Source of the DNA: Candidatus Poseidoniaceae archaeon
GTDB taxonomy: Archaea; Thermoplasmatota; Poseidoniia; Poseidoniales; Poseidoniaceae
Direction of reading: 5' to 3'
Assembly: GCA_949372645.1 (NCBI GenBank)
Contig: CASIAP010000010.1
Location: 1-64,000, forward strand
Length of the DNA stretch: 64,000 bases
Of the stretch, positions 36,679 to 45,720 are shown piece by piece (positions within the stretch are counted from its first letter, which is position 1; the number at the start of each line of letters is the position of its first letter). The position numbers and the translations under genes are program-made. The notes beneath the pieces were generated by a model. That model was not told the DNA's origin. It worked only from the letters and a program-made list of their open reading frames with translations, and ran no database searches.

Positions 36679-39618
36679 TCAACTGAGAAGTTTAGCCAAA
36701 TATTGCCCCGTAAAGCTGTCTTGATTGGCCGCAATATCCTCTGGGGTACCTTGTGCGAGAATCATTCCACCCCGTTCTCCACCCTCTGGCCCAAGGTCAA
36801 TGACCCAATCTGCAGATTTGATAACATCCAAATGGTGTTCGATGACGATAACACTGTGTCCTTTCGCCCTTAATTCTAAAAGAACATTAATCAACAATTC
36901 TACATCTGAAAAAGAAAGACCAGTGGTTGGCTCGTCGAGAATGTAAACTGTGTGTTTATTCGGAGGGCGTCGTAATTCACTTGCAAGTTTGACTCTTTGC
37001 GCTTCTCCACCAGAGAGTGTGGTTGCTGGCTGTCCAAGACGGACATATGAGAGGCCTACGGCCTTGAGTGTGTCGAGGGTTCGGAATATTTTCCTGTGGT
37101 TTTCGAAAAAGATAACTGCCTCACCTATCGGCATTTGAAGGATATCGTTGATGTTCTTACCTTTCCATGTGACTTCCAAGCATTCTCGTGTGTATCGAAG
37201 GCCTTGGCATACATCGCATGTGATCCAAACATCAGGTAGGAAATTCATTTCCAGTTTTATTGAGCCAGCGCCTTTACATGATTCACAGCGTCCACCTTTA
37301 ACATTAAAACTGAAATGACCAGGGGTGTAACCGCGTTCCTTTGCAAGAGTGGTTTTCGAAAACAAAATTCGAATTTCATCAAACACTTTGGTGTAGGTCG
37401 CTGGATTTGAGCGAGGTGTCCGTCCAATTGGAGATTGATCGATGATGATGGCTTTGTCAACGTGTTCAAGACCTTTGAGGGTCGTATGTTTTCCAGCAAT
37501 TGTATCTGAATTATGGAGGTGGCGTTGTAAAGCAGGTGCGAGAATCCCTGAAACAAGTGATGACTTTCCTGAGCCAGAAACTCCAGTAATTGCAGTCATA
37601 CAACCAATGGGGAACTTGGCGTGGATGGATTGAAGATTATTGTGTTGGGCGCCTTTGATCGAAATCCATTTTTTACTTGGCTTTCTTCTCACTTCTGGAG
37701 TTGTAATGGTTCGCCTTCCGCTCAAAAAGGCCCCTGTAACAGAATCTTCAGTATTCATTGCCACCTCAGGAGGGCCATTAGCAACAACCATTCCGCCTTC
37801 TAATCCCGCACCTGGACCCAAGTCGCACAACCAATCTGCTTGGCGAAGGGTGTCTTCATCGTGTTCGACCACGATGAGCGTGTTTCCAAGGTCACTGAGT
37901 TCACGGAGTGTTGCGAGAAGTCGCGCGTTATCTCGTTGGTGTAATCCGATTGACGGCTCGTCAAGGACATACATTACTCCAGTGAGTCTACTGCCGATTT
38001 GAGTTGCAAGTCTGATGCGTTGACTTTCACCACCGGAAAGGGTGTTGGCTTTTCGGTCGAGGGTGAGATAGTCAAGGCCAACACTGTCGAGGAATCCGAG
38101 GCGGTTTTCAATTTCTTTGAGGATGTCTTTGCCAATGAAGAGACTGCGTTCATCAAGAACTTCGAGTACGTCTGCAAAATTCTCAGGCGCCCCCGCACCG
38201 TTGGGTTGCCATGCACGGATGAGGGCGAGAGAATCGTGGACTGAACAGCGGCTGACTTCGGGTAAACGGATACCTCCGACAGAAACATATCGGGCTGCGG
38301 CATTGAGTTTTTCTCCACCACATTCTGAACAATCAAGGTCGGTCATACAGCTGATGAGGCGGCTGCGAGTTCGTTCAGAGGTGGTTTCTGTGTAGGTCTT
38401 TTGCAGACGAGCAATAATACCCTCCCATGGCCGATTCATTTTGTAGACTGAACCATTATCGGATTCGAAATGAAAGTTGATGATGGTTGAGCCGGAGCCA
38501 TTCAAAAGGATATCTTTGTCATCATCATCGAGGAGTTCAAAGGGAGTGTTTCTCGAAATGCCATAGTGTTGTGATACTTGTTCGAGAAGGCGGCGATACC
38601 AGGAAGGAGACATTGATTGGCGCCAAGGTCGTACACACCCGTTGGAAACGGTGAGGGTTCCATCAACGATCAGTTCAATGTTGAATTGGCGCTCAACCCC
38701 GAGCCCCTGACACACACTGCAAGCGCCCAGTGGTGAATTGAATGAAAAGACACGCGGGGAAAGTTCTGGCATAAACGCCCCGTGGTCTGGGCAAGCAAAA
38801 TCTTCCGACCATGCAACAGTCTCTCCGACTTTTGTGAAACGGGACCGTGTTCCTTCGGAGAGCTTTTCATCTTCACCTGGCGCTTCAATACTTTCGATTG
38901 CAACCGTGCCACCACCCAAACGAAGTGCCCCTTCGACTGATTCCGTGAGGCGTTGTCGCCGATCTTTTGTACATCGTAAACGATCGACTCGGACATCGAT
39001 ATCGTGGCGGAAATTTTTATCCAGCTCTGGGGGGTTTTCAAATCCAACCTCATGGCCATTGACTTTACCGTGAAGATATCCTTGTTCCACAAGTTGCCTG
39101 AAGAGGTCTTGGTGGGTTCCTTTTCTCGCTCGAACGGCTGGCGCCCAGAGGATTATTGCGTGGCCTTCAGTATTCCATATGATGTCGTCAACGATTTCTT
39201 GAACGGTGCGCCGTGCAACTTCTCTACCACATGTAGGGCAGTGTGGTTTGCCAATTCGCGCCCATAATAAGCGGAAATAGTCTTGAATTTCTGTTACGGT
39301 TGCTACAGTCGAACGAGGATTGTGAGATCCTTGTTTTTGATCGATCGAAATTGCCGGAGATAGGCCCTCAATACCATCACAATCTGCTTTCTTCATTTGG
39401 CCAATGAATTGACGAGCATATGAGGAAAGACTCTCAACATAACGTCGTTGCCCTTCAGCATAGAGTGTGTCAAATGCAAGACTCGATTTTCCGGAGCCAG
39501 AAACGCCAGAGATTACAACAAATTTCCCTCGGGGAAGCTGCACGGTGATGTCTTGGAGGTTGTGCGTACGGGCGCCGCGGACTTCAATCCACCCATGATC
39601 GTGCCCCTCATTCACCAT
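36679..39618 (-). CDS. uvrA: excinuclease ABC subunit A
   Basis: DNA damage-recognition ATPase of nucleotide excision repair. Two ABC modules are visible: GVSGSGKSSLAFDTLY near residue 35 with LSGGESQRIRLA, and GVSGSGKSSLVSGIL with LSGGEAQRVKLA near the end. Two zinc-finger pairs are present, one in the GACSVCQG region and one in GGRCESCKGAGS plus TCDVCQG. Length 979 is normal. The start at 39618 has GAGGGTGAG upstream. uvrB and uvrC are not in this window. The next gene on the strand is purSL after 71 bases. Confidence 0.95.
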   Translation of the reverse strand: MVNEGHDHGWIEVRGARTHNLQDITVQLPRGKFVVISGVSGSGKSSLAFDTLYAEGQRRYVESLSSYARQFIGQMKKADCDGIEGLSPAISIDQKQGSHNPRSTVATVTEIQDYFRLLWARIGKPHCPTCGREVARRTVQEIVDDIIWNTEGHAIILWAPAVRARKGTHQDLFRQLVEQGYLHGKVNGHEVGFENPPELDKNFRHDIDVRVDRLRCTKDRRQRLTESVEGALRLGGGTVAIESIEAPGEDEKLSEGTRSRFTKVGETVAWSEDFACPDHGAFMPELSPRVFSFNSPLGACSVCQGLGVERQFNIELIVDGTLTVSNGCVRPWRQSMSPSWYRRLLEQVSQHYGISRNTPFELLDDDDKDILLNGSGSTIINFHFESDNGSVYKMNRPWEGIIARLQKTYTETTSERTRSRLISCMTDLDCSECGGEKLNAAARYVSVGGIRLPEVSRCSVHDSLALIRAWQPNGAGAPENFADVLEVLDERSLFIGKDILKEIENRLGFLDSVGLDYLTLDRKANTLSGGESQRIRLATQIGSRLTGVMYVLDEPSIGLHQRDNARLLATLRELSDLGNTLIVVEHDEDTLRQADWLCDLGPGAGLEGGMVVANGPPEVAMNTEDSVTGAFLSGRRTITTPEVRRKPSKKWISIKGAQHNNLQSIHAKFPIGCMTAITGVSGSGKSSLVSGILAPALQRHLHNSDTIAGKHTTLKGLEHVDKAIIIDQSPIGRTPRSNPATYTKVFDEIRILFSKTTLAKERGYTPGHFSFNVKGGRCESCKGAGSIKLEMNFLPDVWITCDVCQGLRYTRECLEVTWKGKNINDILQMPIGEAVIFFENHRKIFRTLDTLKAVGLSYVRLGQPATTLSGGEAQRVKLASELRRPPNKHTVYILDEPTTGLSFSDVELLINVLLELRAKGHSVIVIEHHLDVIKSADWVIDLGPEGGERGGMILAQGTPEDIAANQDSFTGQYLAKLLS

Positions 39619-39684
39619 GCTCTCACCCTCTTGCGCTCGTCGATGGTTCAAGAAGTCTCGGAATTCATTTCGTCGCGTGTATCT

Positions 39685-40554
39685 TTATTGAAACGGTATA
39701 TCCGAGGCAAATCGAACTGGTTCATCTGTTTCAGGATGAAGGAATTCAAGAGCTGAGGCATGGAGGCATACTCGATTGAAGGCATTGGATTCTGCCCCGT
39801 GTAATTCATCACCAACAACAGGGCAGCCAAGGGACCTCATCGCCATACGTATCTGATGTCGGCGCCCGGTTTCGATACTAATTTGTATCAAAGAGGTGTG
39901 ATTATCTGTGTCGGTAACTTGCCAATGGGTGATAGCTTCTTTCGAGCCGTGGAAGGTTGATTTGACCCGCTTCACAAAGAGGTTTTTATCTTCGACAAGC
40001 CATTCTCTTGCCATTCCTTGCATTTCTTTTGGTCTGCCTTCAACTAAGGCGTGGTATGTGCGATGAACGGCGCGTTCTGCGAATTGAGATTGGATGTATT
40101 CTTTGTGTCTTTGGTGTAGTGCGAAAACCATGACTCCGGAGGTGTCTCGGTCAAGGCGATGGACAATATAGCACCAGTTTTTCTCGTCTGCTTGTCTGAC
40201 GTAGTCGACGCATCGGCCGTGTAGGGTATCTATTTCCATTTTATCAGTCGCTATTGAAAGAAGGCCTGCTGGCTTTTCAACCACAAGGATGGCTTCATCC
40301 TCCCATAGTATTTTCAAATCTATTTTCTTCTGTTTTACAACTGGTGGTGGTGTTATTTCATGTGCTTTCACACGGCTGAGTAATTCAATCGTCATACCAT
40401 CCTTGATTTCGAACTTGGCTTTATGTTCAACGGTTCCGTCAACTTGTATTCGGCCCTCTGTCAGCATTGTTCTTAACTTCGTACGCGAAGTATTAGCCAT
40501 GAATTCGCCAAGAATATCGAGTAAAGTTCCTGTTTTATCTACTTTAAATTTCAT
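39685..40554 (-). CDS. RluA-family pseudouridine synthase
   Basis: Isomerises specific uridines in rRNA or tRNA. An S4 RNA-binding domain (residues 1-75, TKLRTMLTEGRIQVDG) is followed by the catalytic domain with the Asp in VHRLDRDTSGVMVFA near residue 135 and the end block TGRRHQIRMAMRSLGCPVVGD. The start at 40554 has AGGTGAT next to it, overlapping the moeA stop, so moeA and this gene are co-transcribed. The target site is not known. Confidence 0.9.
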   Translation of the reverse strand: MKFKVDKTGTLLDILGEFMANTSRTKLRTMLTEGRIQVDGTVEHKAKFEIKDGMTIELLSRVKAHEITPPPVVKQKKIDLKILWEDEAILVVEKPAGLLSIATDKMEIDTLHGRCVDYVRQADEKNWCYIVHRLDRDTSGVMVFALHQRHKEYIQSQFAERAVHRTYHALVEGRPKEMQGMAREWLVEDKNLFVKRVKSTFHGSKEAITHWQVTDTDNHTSLIQISIETGRRHQIRMAMRSLGCPVVGDELHGAESNAFNRVCLHASALEFLHPETDEPVRFASDIPFQ

Positions 40555-40563
40555 ATTGATCAC

Positions 40564-41775
40564 CTACAAAAGAAGTGCGTCGCACCATGTGCCTTTCTCA
40601 CCACTATGGCCGGGTTCAAGAAGCGTGAGGCCGTCTGCGAGAACAAGGCTGTTGAGGTTTCCTGACCCTTGGTATCCTGTCGAGTACGCGAGTAATTGAT
40701 CAGTCGATGTATCAACTTTGATTCTGCGAAGAACGAGAAATTTTTCATCCGACTTGAACGATTCCGCAAGCTGTACTCTGACTCGGCGTTCTTGGGCCCC
40801 CCCTCCGTTTGTTGAAGCACGAAGGTATGGCCCAACTAGCATTCTGAATACCACATGACTGCTTGCTGGGTTGCCGGGTAAACCAAACAATGGTACTCCT
40901 TTCCAATATCCGAACAAAGGGGGAGATCCTGGTCGGATTTTTACTCGCCAGAATTTGATATCTCCTTCTTCTTCCATTATTTTTCGAACCAAATCCCATT
41001 CCCCCATTGAAACACCTCCTGATGTTAAAATCAAGTCGCACTCTTTAGCCGCAATGTCGAGCTTTTCGCGGAGGCGATCAAGAGAGTCGACAACTGAGTC
41101 ATACCTCTTTGGTTTGTGGCCCGACCATCGAACAAGACTTGCGATTCCAAATGAATTCGATTCGTAAATTTCGTTTTCCTTTAATTCACTACCAGGTAGT
41201 TGAAGTTCATCTCCTGTGGAAAGTATCCCGATGGTGGCTTGTTGAAAGACTGGGACTTTTGGATGCCCCATCGTAGCACAAAGTCCGACTGAAGAGGGGG
41301 TGAGGTGTGTGCCTTTGTGTAAAGCAATCTGCCCTTTTGCCAAATTTTCTCCTTTCTTTCGGATAAAATGTTTTTTTCCTTCTTCGGTGAGATGGACTGT
41401 TGAGTTTTTCTCATCAACCTCACAACGTTCAATCGGAAGTATTGCGTCAGCGCCATCTGGTATTGGGGCCCCCGTCATTATCCGAGCAGCTTGTCCTTTT
41501 CCGATAGGTTTGGTTCTTTGGTTCGTTCCTGCTTGAACGGTCTGAAGAATGGAAAGTGGTGGGTGGGGGTTGAGGGAGTCTTCATGCCGAAAAGCGAAAC
41601 CATCCATCGAAGAATTATCAAAACGGGGGTCATCAACTTTAGATTCTAAGTCCTTCGATAGTATTCGATTGAAAGCATCGTCCAAAGGTACGAATTCTGT
41701 GGAGAGTGAAAGGGGTTGAGTTTCGAGAATCTTTAGCGCTTCCGGGTATGAAACGAAGTAAGGGGTCTCGGGCAT
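40564..41775 (-). CDS. moeA: molybdopterin molybdenumtransferase
   Basis: Inserts molybdate or tungstate into adenylylated molybdopterin. Typical blocks: DDPRFDNSSMDGFAF near residue 45, GQAARIMTGAPIPDGADAIL, TGDEL, ILTSGGVSMGEWDLV, and FGLPGNPASSHVVF. Length 403 is typical of a plain MoeA with its C-terminal domain. No other molybdopterin gene lies in the window. Confidence 0.93.
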   Translation of the reverse strand: MPETPYFVSYPEALKILETQPLSLSTEFVPLDDAFNRILSKDLESKVDDPRFDNSSMDGFAFRHEDSLNPHPPLSILQTVQAGTNQRTKPIGKGQAARIMTGAPIPDGADAILPIERCEVDEKNSTVHLTEEGKKHFIRKKGENLAKGQIALHKGTHLTPSSVGLCATMGHPKVPVFQQATIGILSTGDELQLPGSELKENEIYESNSFGIASLVRWSGHKPKRYDSVVDSLDRLREKLDIAAKECDLILTSGGVSMGEWDLVRKIMEEEGDIKFWRVKIRPGSPPLFGYWKGVPLFGLPGNPASSHVVFRMLVGPYLRASTNGGGAQERRVRVQLAESFKSDEKFLVLRRIKVDTSTDQLLAYSTGYQGSGNLNSLVLADGLTLLEPGHSGEKGTWCDALLL

Positions 41776-41820
41776 GGTTACACCATCGGTTCTGTTGGTT
41801 TGAGTTTCGCGGTTGCCCGC

Positions 41821-42588
41821 CTAGAAAAGGAATTCGGGAATTCGTTTCAATGAGGCGAGGAGGAGGACTGTGATAAGCAGATTTCGAACGGTTGATTGTT
41901 TGGCATACTTAGAACCAAAGCGCGAGCCAATCAATCCTCCGAGAAGGACCGCTACAATGAATGGGAGAAGGGTTGAAATTTCTAAAACAAGTTGGTTTGA
42001 TGCTGTTGCTCCTAGAAGGCCTGCTGCTGAATTTACCCAAATGAAAAGGGCGGCGGTTGCTGCTGCAGCTTTTGGGGTGGCCCATTGTTTGAGTAACAGG
42101 AGAGGGGAGAGAAAAATACCCCCGCCCACCCCTATGATTCCACTGAACAAACCAATCACTGCTCCAAATGCATAAGCTTGTGTTTTTTCAGGGTCTTTGA
42201 TTTGGCTAAGCTCGGATTCTTTCTTCACGGAAAGTAAGTGTAATGCTGCATAAAGAAGTGTTATTGAAAGAAGCGCGTCGTAAATCCTGCCGTCAACTTT
42301 GAGATAACCGCCAATAAACGCGAAGGGTATACTTGCGAGAAGAAAGGGAAGTGATTTAGAGCGTGAATGGTGTCCTGCGCTCGAATAATGAAAGAATGCT
42401 AATCCTGCTACAATCAGGTTGAGTACCCAAACATGTTGTTTTAACCATGCACTCTGCATTTCACCATAGGCAGTTAATGAAAGAAGGGCGAGGTAACCGG
42501 ATGCCCCCCCATGGCCAACGCTTGAATAGAGAATTGAAATGAAAAAAAGCCCGCAACATATTGCAAAAAGGGCAAACCCCTGATCCAT
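41821..42588 (-). CDS. TauE/SafE-family anion exporter
   Basis: Eight-helix membrane protein of the sulfite exporter TauE/SafE family. The first helix ends in the SSVGHGGASGYLALL signature and the second half repeats GVGGGIFLSPLLLL. Such proteins carry sulfite, sulfoacetate or other organic anions. It follows moeA upstream on the same strand by 45 bases, which might hint at oxyanion handling; this is only a guess. Confidence 0.85.
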   Translation of the reverse strand: MDQGFALFAICCGLFFISILYSSVGHGGASGYLALLSLTAYGEMQSAWLKQHVWVLNLIVAGLAFFHYSSAGHHSRSKSLPFLLASIPFAFIGGYLKVDGRIYDALLSITLLYAALHLLSVKKESELSQIKDPEKTQAYAFGAVIGLFSGIIGVGGGIFLSPLLLLKQWATPKAAAATAALFIWVNSAAGLLGATASNQLVLEISTLLPFIVAVLLGGLIGSRFGSKYAKQSTVRNLLITVLLLASLKRIPEFLF

Positions 42589-42607
42589 GCTTTCGCCTCA
42601 ATACGAC

Positions 42608-42901
42608 TCAGTCGAAATTCATGACAAAGCCGCATTCCGCATATGCGCAGGTCACAGTATAGCGAGCTTTTTTCGGTTTAGGGATTTTAAGCATTGAGCC
42701 ACACTGATCACATTGTACTTTGAGTGTTTCAGCTGCTGCTGGAGTTGGAGCGTCTCCGAGAGTGCGTCCAACGTCTTGAGACCAACCTAATGAGTCTGTG
42801 TACTTATCAGCCTTGACGCTCAACTTCTTTTGCTTCAACGATAAACGCATCTTGCGCTTTCTCTTTTTGGGTTGGGAGCCTTTAGGTGCTTTTGCCGCCA
42901 T
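42608..42901 (-). CDS. basic zinc-ribbon protein, unknown
   Basis: A 97-residue protein. The first 35 residues are very rich in Lys and Arg (KKRKRKMRLSLKQKKLSVK), suited to nucleic-acid binding. The last 40 residues hold CDQCGSMLKIP and CAYAECGF, a four-Cys zinc ribbon. It lies between the TauE gene and the beta-CASP RNase on one strand. A role in RNA metabolism would fit; no family name is known to me. Confidence 0.65.
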   Translation of the reverse strand: MAAKAPKGSQPKKRKRKMRLSLKQKKLSVKADKYTDSLGWSQDVGRTLGDAPTPAAAETLKVQCDQCGSMLKIPKPKKARYTVTCAYAECGFVMNFD

Positions 42902-42932
42902 GGGTATCGTCTACCGCTTGTCGTGGTTGTAT

Positions 42933-44276
42933 TCAATTACTTCGGCTGTATTCTTCACCGAGATACTCTGAAATTCCATTCACTGGGTTGTGTACGATAT
43001 GACCGTTTTTCTCCAATGCTTCAACAAGAGGTGGGCGTGCGTTAGTCGGATCGGTGTGGTAAACAATGACTTCTTCTGCCTCGCATGCTGCTGCGAAATC
43101 TACAATTTCTTTGTGGCCGGCGTGTGTTGAAAAGGAATAGGACTTCCACTCTAGTGGGATGTCTGTTTCATTCCCAAAAATATTTATTTTTCCTTCGGTT
43201 TGGAGTTTTCTTCCTCCAGTATTTGATGCCTGATAGCCGGTAAAAAGAATCGCGTTTGAAGTGTCTTGACGAAGGCGATTGAGATACCAAATTGATGGGC
43301 CGCCTTGGAGCATTCCTGAGGTTGATACGATAACATCCGATTCAAGGGCTTTTTTCCGGTCTGATTTACTTGATACTCGACGACTCCACGCCCAGGCGTT
43401 CTTGAAAGCTTCAGGATCACGGAGTGTTTCGGGATGATTCATTTGCATACCTGCAATTCTTTTCCCCATTCCATCGACGTGAACATCGAGGTGTGGGAGA
43501 TATTTGTGAAGGCGCATAACAATGTCTTGGGTTCGTCCGTTTGCAAAAGCAGGAATCAGAACTTTCCCACCCCGATCAACTATACGTTGCACGTGTGTAA
43601 TGAATTTTTGTTCTTCTTCAAGAAGTGGAGGATGTTCTCTACCACCATATGTTCCTTCGACAAAGAGTGTGTCGGTTTTTACTGGTTTAGCTCCTTTCGT
43701 AAGGGGTGAATCACGGGTATCGAAGTCACCGGAAAGTAATATTTTTCGTTGTGGTGTCTCAATTTTAAGCATAGCTGCACCAGGTATATGTCCAGCACGT
43801 TGAAGTTCGAGTTTCCAATCTTCATGCATCCAGGGTGTATTGAAGTCATGGATATTCCACGAATCAAGTGCTGTGTCAATGTCTCGTTTATCCCAGGCAA
43901 GTGGAAATTTTTCGATAGAGCTTACTTTATGACAATCATACCACATTAATTCTGATATTTCTGCAGTAAGGGCTGTTCCATGAAGACGTGTTCTGTGATT
44001 CGAACAAAGCCACGGCGCCATACCGAGATGATCAACGTGTGAATGAGTGATTACAGCATCACGGACTACAGGTGCTTCAGATGGGTAACGAGGAGGTGTT
44101 GTCGGTGCAAGCCCATAATCTAATAGTAAACGGGTTTTTTTGTCATCTTCAAGAACAATACCGACATTTCCAACTTCGTCCCCGCCTCCAAGACAATGGT
44201 AGCGAATACCTTTCTTAGGGGGTTCTTCCGGATAAGAAGTTGTTCGGCCTGGTGAATAGAATACCATCTGAATCAT
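42933..44276 (-). CDS. beta-CASP metallo-beta-lactamase RNase (aCPSF-like)
   Basis: Metallo-beta-lactamase plus beta-CASP nuclease, of the archaeal CPSF/RNase J group that cleaves RNA 3' ends or degrades RNA. The metal motif is THSHVDHLGMAPW near residue 75; GHIPGAAML, LLSGDFDTRDSP and the C-terminal HAGHKEIVDF supply further ligands, and VSTSGMLQGGPS is a beta-CASP block. There are no KH domains at the N-terminus, so it is like the short aCPSF2 type. I used the Met at 44276; MVFYSPGR at 44267 is also possible. Confidence 0.85.
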   Translation of the reverse strand: MIQMVFYSPGRTTSYPEEPPKKGIRYHCLGGGDEVGNVGIVLEDDKKTRLLLDYGLAPTTPPRYPSEAPVVRDAVITHSHVDHLGMAPWLCSNHRTRLHGTALTAEISELMWYDCHKVSSIEKFPLAWDKRDIDTALDSWNIHDFNTPWMHEDWKLELQRAGHIPGAAMLKIETPQRKILLSGDFDTRDSPLTKGAKPVKTDTLFVEGTYGGREHPPLLEEEQKFITHVQRIVDRGGKVLIPAFANGRTQDIVMRLHKYLPHLDVHVDGMGKRIAGMQMNHPETLRDPEAFKNAWAWSRRVSSKSDRKKALESDVIVSTSGMLQGGPSIWYLNRLRQDTSNAILFTGYQASNTGGRKLQTEGKINIFGNETDIPLEWKSYSFSTHAGHKEIVDFAAACEAEEVIVYHTDPTNARPPLVEALEKNGHIVHNPVNGISEYLGEEYSRSN

Positions 44277-44396
44277 TCTCTGCTGATGGTGATATGTATT
44301 CAAGTTGATTCTCTTCATACACTACACCCCCTTGTTTCCATTGCAGTTACAATCTCAACAAAACCGATAATTTCCATTGTGTTTTATAGAGTTAAG

Positions 44397-44570
44397 TTAA
44401 GTGCTTGTCGCGACCATAATCTTCGGGGCATACTCTCGTTTCCTTTCATCCAATCCCTTAACATACTCTCTCCAAGTAAGGGAATTGATTCCATCGGAAA
44501 CAAAGGGGTCTAAACACTCTGTTTGTTTTTCTATCACTCCTTGATCTAATCCCTTCTTTTGGAATTTCAA
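44397..44570 (-). CDS. small protein with TTG start (missed by ORF track)
   Basis: A 57-residue reading frame read by eye in the gap upstream of the aCPSF gene. It starts at TTG with GGGTGA a few bases before it on the minus strand and directly follows an in-frame TAA. The product has a protein-like mixture of residues, for example DGINSLTWREYVKGLDERKR, with Trp, Tyr and many charged residues, and ends KIMVATST. The neighbouring sequence is AT-rich and noncoding in appearance. No family recognised. It may be co-transcribed with the nuclease gene 120 bases downstream. The alternative is a chance ORF. Confidence 0.55.
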   Translation of the reverse strand: MKFQKKGLDQGVIEKQTECLDPFVSDGINSLTWREYVKGLDERKREYAPKIMVATST

Positions 44571-44708
44571 TTATTCACCCTTTTCCAATTTCGATCAGTA
44601 AATTAGATTCTTTAAATCCACTCTGGAACAATATAATGACCATTCGAAATCAATATTCTACACTATACAAGGCGAAGGAGAGATGAACCCCATCTTCATG
44701 GTCAATAC
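44571..44708. promoter_or_regulatory. AT-rich divergent promoter region
   Basis: This 138-base gap separates the small minus-strand gene from the ferredoxin. It holds AT-rich stretches (TTCTTTAAATCC, CAATATAATG) as candidate TATA elements, and AGGAGAG near 44676-44682 on the plus strand, 26 bases before the ferredoxin ATG. Nothing else is seen. Confidence 0.35.
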
Positions 44709-44915
44709 ATGGCACGGCAAGAAGGTCATCATTTTCTTGTTGATGATGATCGATGTTTTGGATGCGGAGCATGTATAGCCCTTTGTCCAGTTAACGTACT
44801 CACACTCATTGATCGTCTGGCGATTGTTGATGAAGAAAACTGTACTCATTGTGAATTATGCATACCATCATGTCCGGTTTTTGCCCTTGAAATCATTCCA
44901 ACAAAAGGTGGGTAA
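44709..44915 (+). CDS. 2x[4Fe-4S] ferredoxin
   Basis: Short electron carrier (68 residues) with two cluster motifs: CFGCGACIALCP and CTHCELCIPSCP, each C-x2-C-x2-C-x3-CP. Eight cysteines in all indicate two [4Fe-4S] clusters of low potential. Its stop is directly followed by the ATG of a nucleotide-binding-like protein, so the two are coupled. It may serve as the electron donor of that protein, of the desaturase 0.8 kb downstream, or of the geranylgeranyl reductase; these are inferences. Confidence 0.9.
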   Translation: MARQEGHHFLVDDDRCFGCGACIALCPVNVLTLIDRLAIVDEENCTHCELCIPSCPVFALEIIPTKGG

Positions 44916-45635
44916 ATGTCATCAGTTGTATTAATTGGTGGAACCTATTCGAATCTTGTTACCGCGATTGAGCTTTCAAAATCACATAATGTTACATTGA
45001 TTGAACTCAATGCTGAAATCGGACTACCATCAATATCCCCAGGCCATATAAAAAACCAAGAACTCCTCATACACTATCTCACATCCGAACAAATAAAATT
45101 CCTTCAAATTCACTCATTTAATGATGGGTTTACTCTACGTTCGGAGTGGGGTTTGAAGCACCTTGCTGTTCATGCAGCTCAGAAAGGCGTAGTAATATTT
45201 ACTCGAACAAGGATTACTCAATGTGTAGAAACAGAGAATGGATTTACAATTAATTTCCAAGGAGGGGGATCAAAGAGTATGGACCAGACCCATGCACATT
45301 TCCTTATCAACGATTCACAGTGGACCTACCAAGCTCCCGGTTCAAAACAACACACGCTACCCGATTCTCAACAAGTTATCATACCATCATTTGGAAAATT
45401 TCACCCAATGTATGGCGGCACAGCACTCCAAAATGATTGTACAGATATCCCGGAAAACGCAACAATTCTTCCGAGATTTGAAGGACTAACTGAGGTTTGG
45501 CAAGCTTCAGAAAACTGGGTGCCGGCAAAAGGATGGATTGAAATCATCAAATGCTCCCTTCCCGTTTCAATCGAAAAACGGTGTATAGATGCCCAAATTA
45601 TCGAGGGCCGTCGAATTTCAACCCTCATCAAATAA
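44916..45635 (+). CDS. flavoprotein-like Rossmann protein coupled to ferredoxin
   Basis: A 239-residue protein. It opens VVLIGGTYSNLVTAIELSKSHNVTLIELN, the strand-loop-helix-strand of an FAD or NAD fold, though the loop is GGTYSN and not the full GxGxxG. The rest shows little that I can match; a long middle part (KGVVIFTRTRITQCVETENGF) looks like the substrate region of a reduced oxidoreductase such as the geranylgeranyl reductase type, but shorter. It starts right after the ferredoxin stop. Function unknown; partner of the ferredoxin by position. Confidence 0.55.
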   Translation: MSSVVLIGGTYSNLVTAIELSKSHNVTLIELNAEIGLPSISPGHIKNQELLIHYLTSEQIKFLQIHSFNDGFTLRSEWGLKHLAVHAAQKGVVIFTRTRITQCVETENGFTINFQGGGSKSMDQTHAHFLINDSQWTYQAPGSKQHTLPDSQQVIIPSFGKFHPMYGGTALQNDCTDIPENATILPRFEGLTEVWQASENWVPAKGWIEIIKCSLPVSIEKRCIDAQIIEGRRISTLIK

Positions 45636-45720
45636 AGAATTGTAGTGTTGCTAGACACACCACCTTAAAACCCCCAACAGTCGCCCCTTAATTGAAGGAA
45701 GTACTTCAGGAGTGACAAAT

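Noticed and set aside
44683-44778. ATG with AGGAGAG just upstream, 31-codon frame
   Set aside because: It overlaps the ferredoxin out of frame and its product is a short hydrophobic run; the ferredoxin frame is certain.
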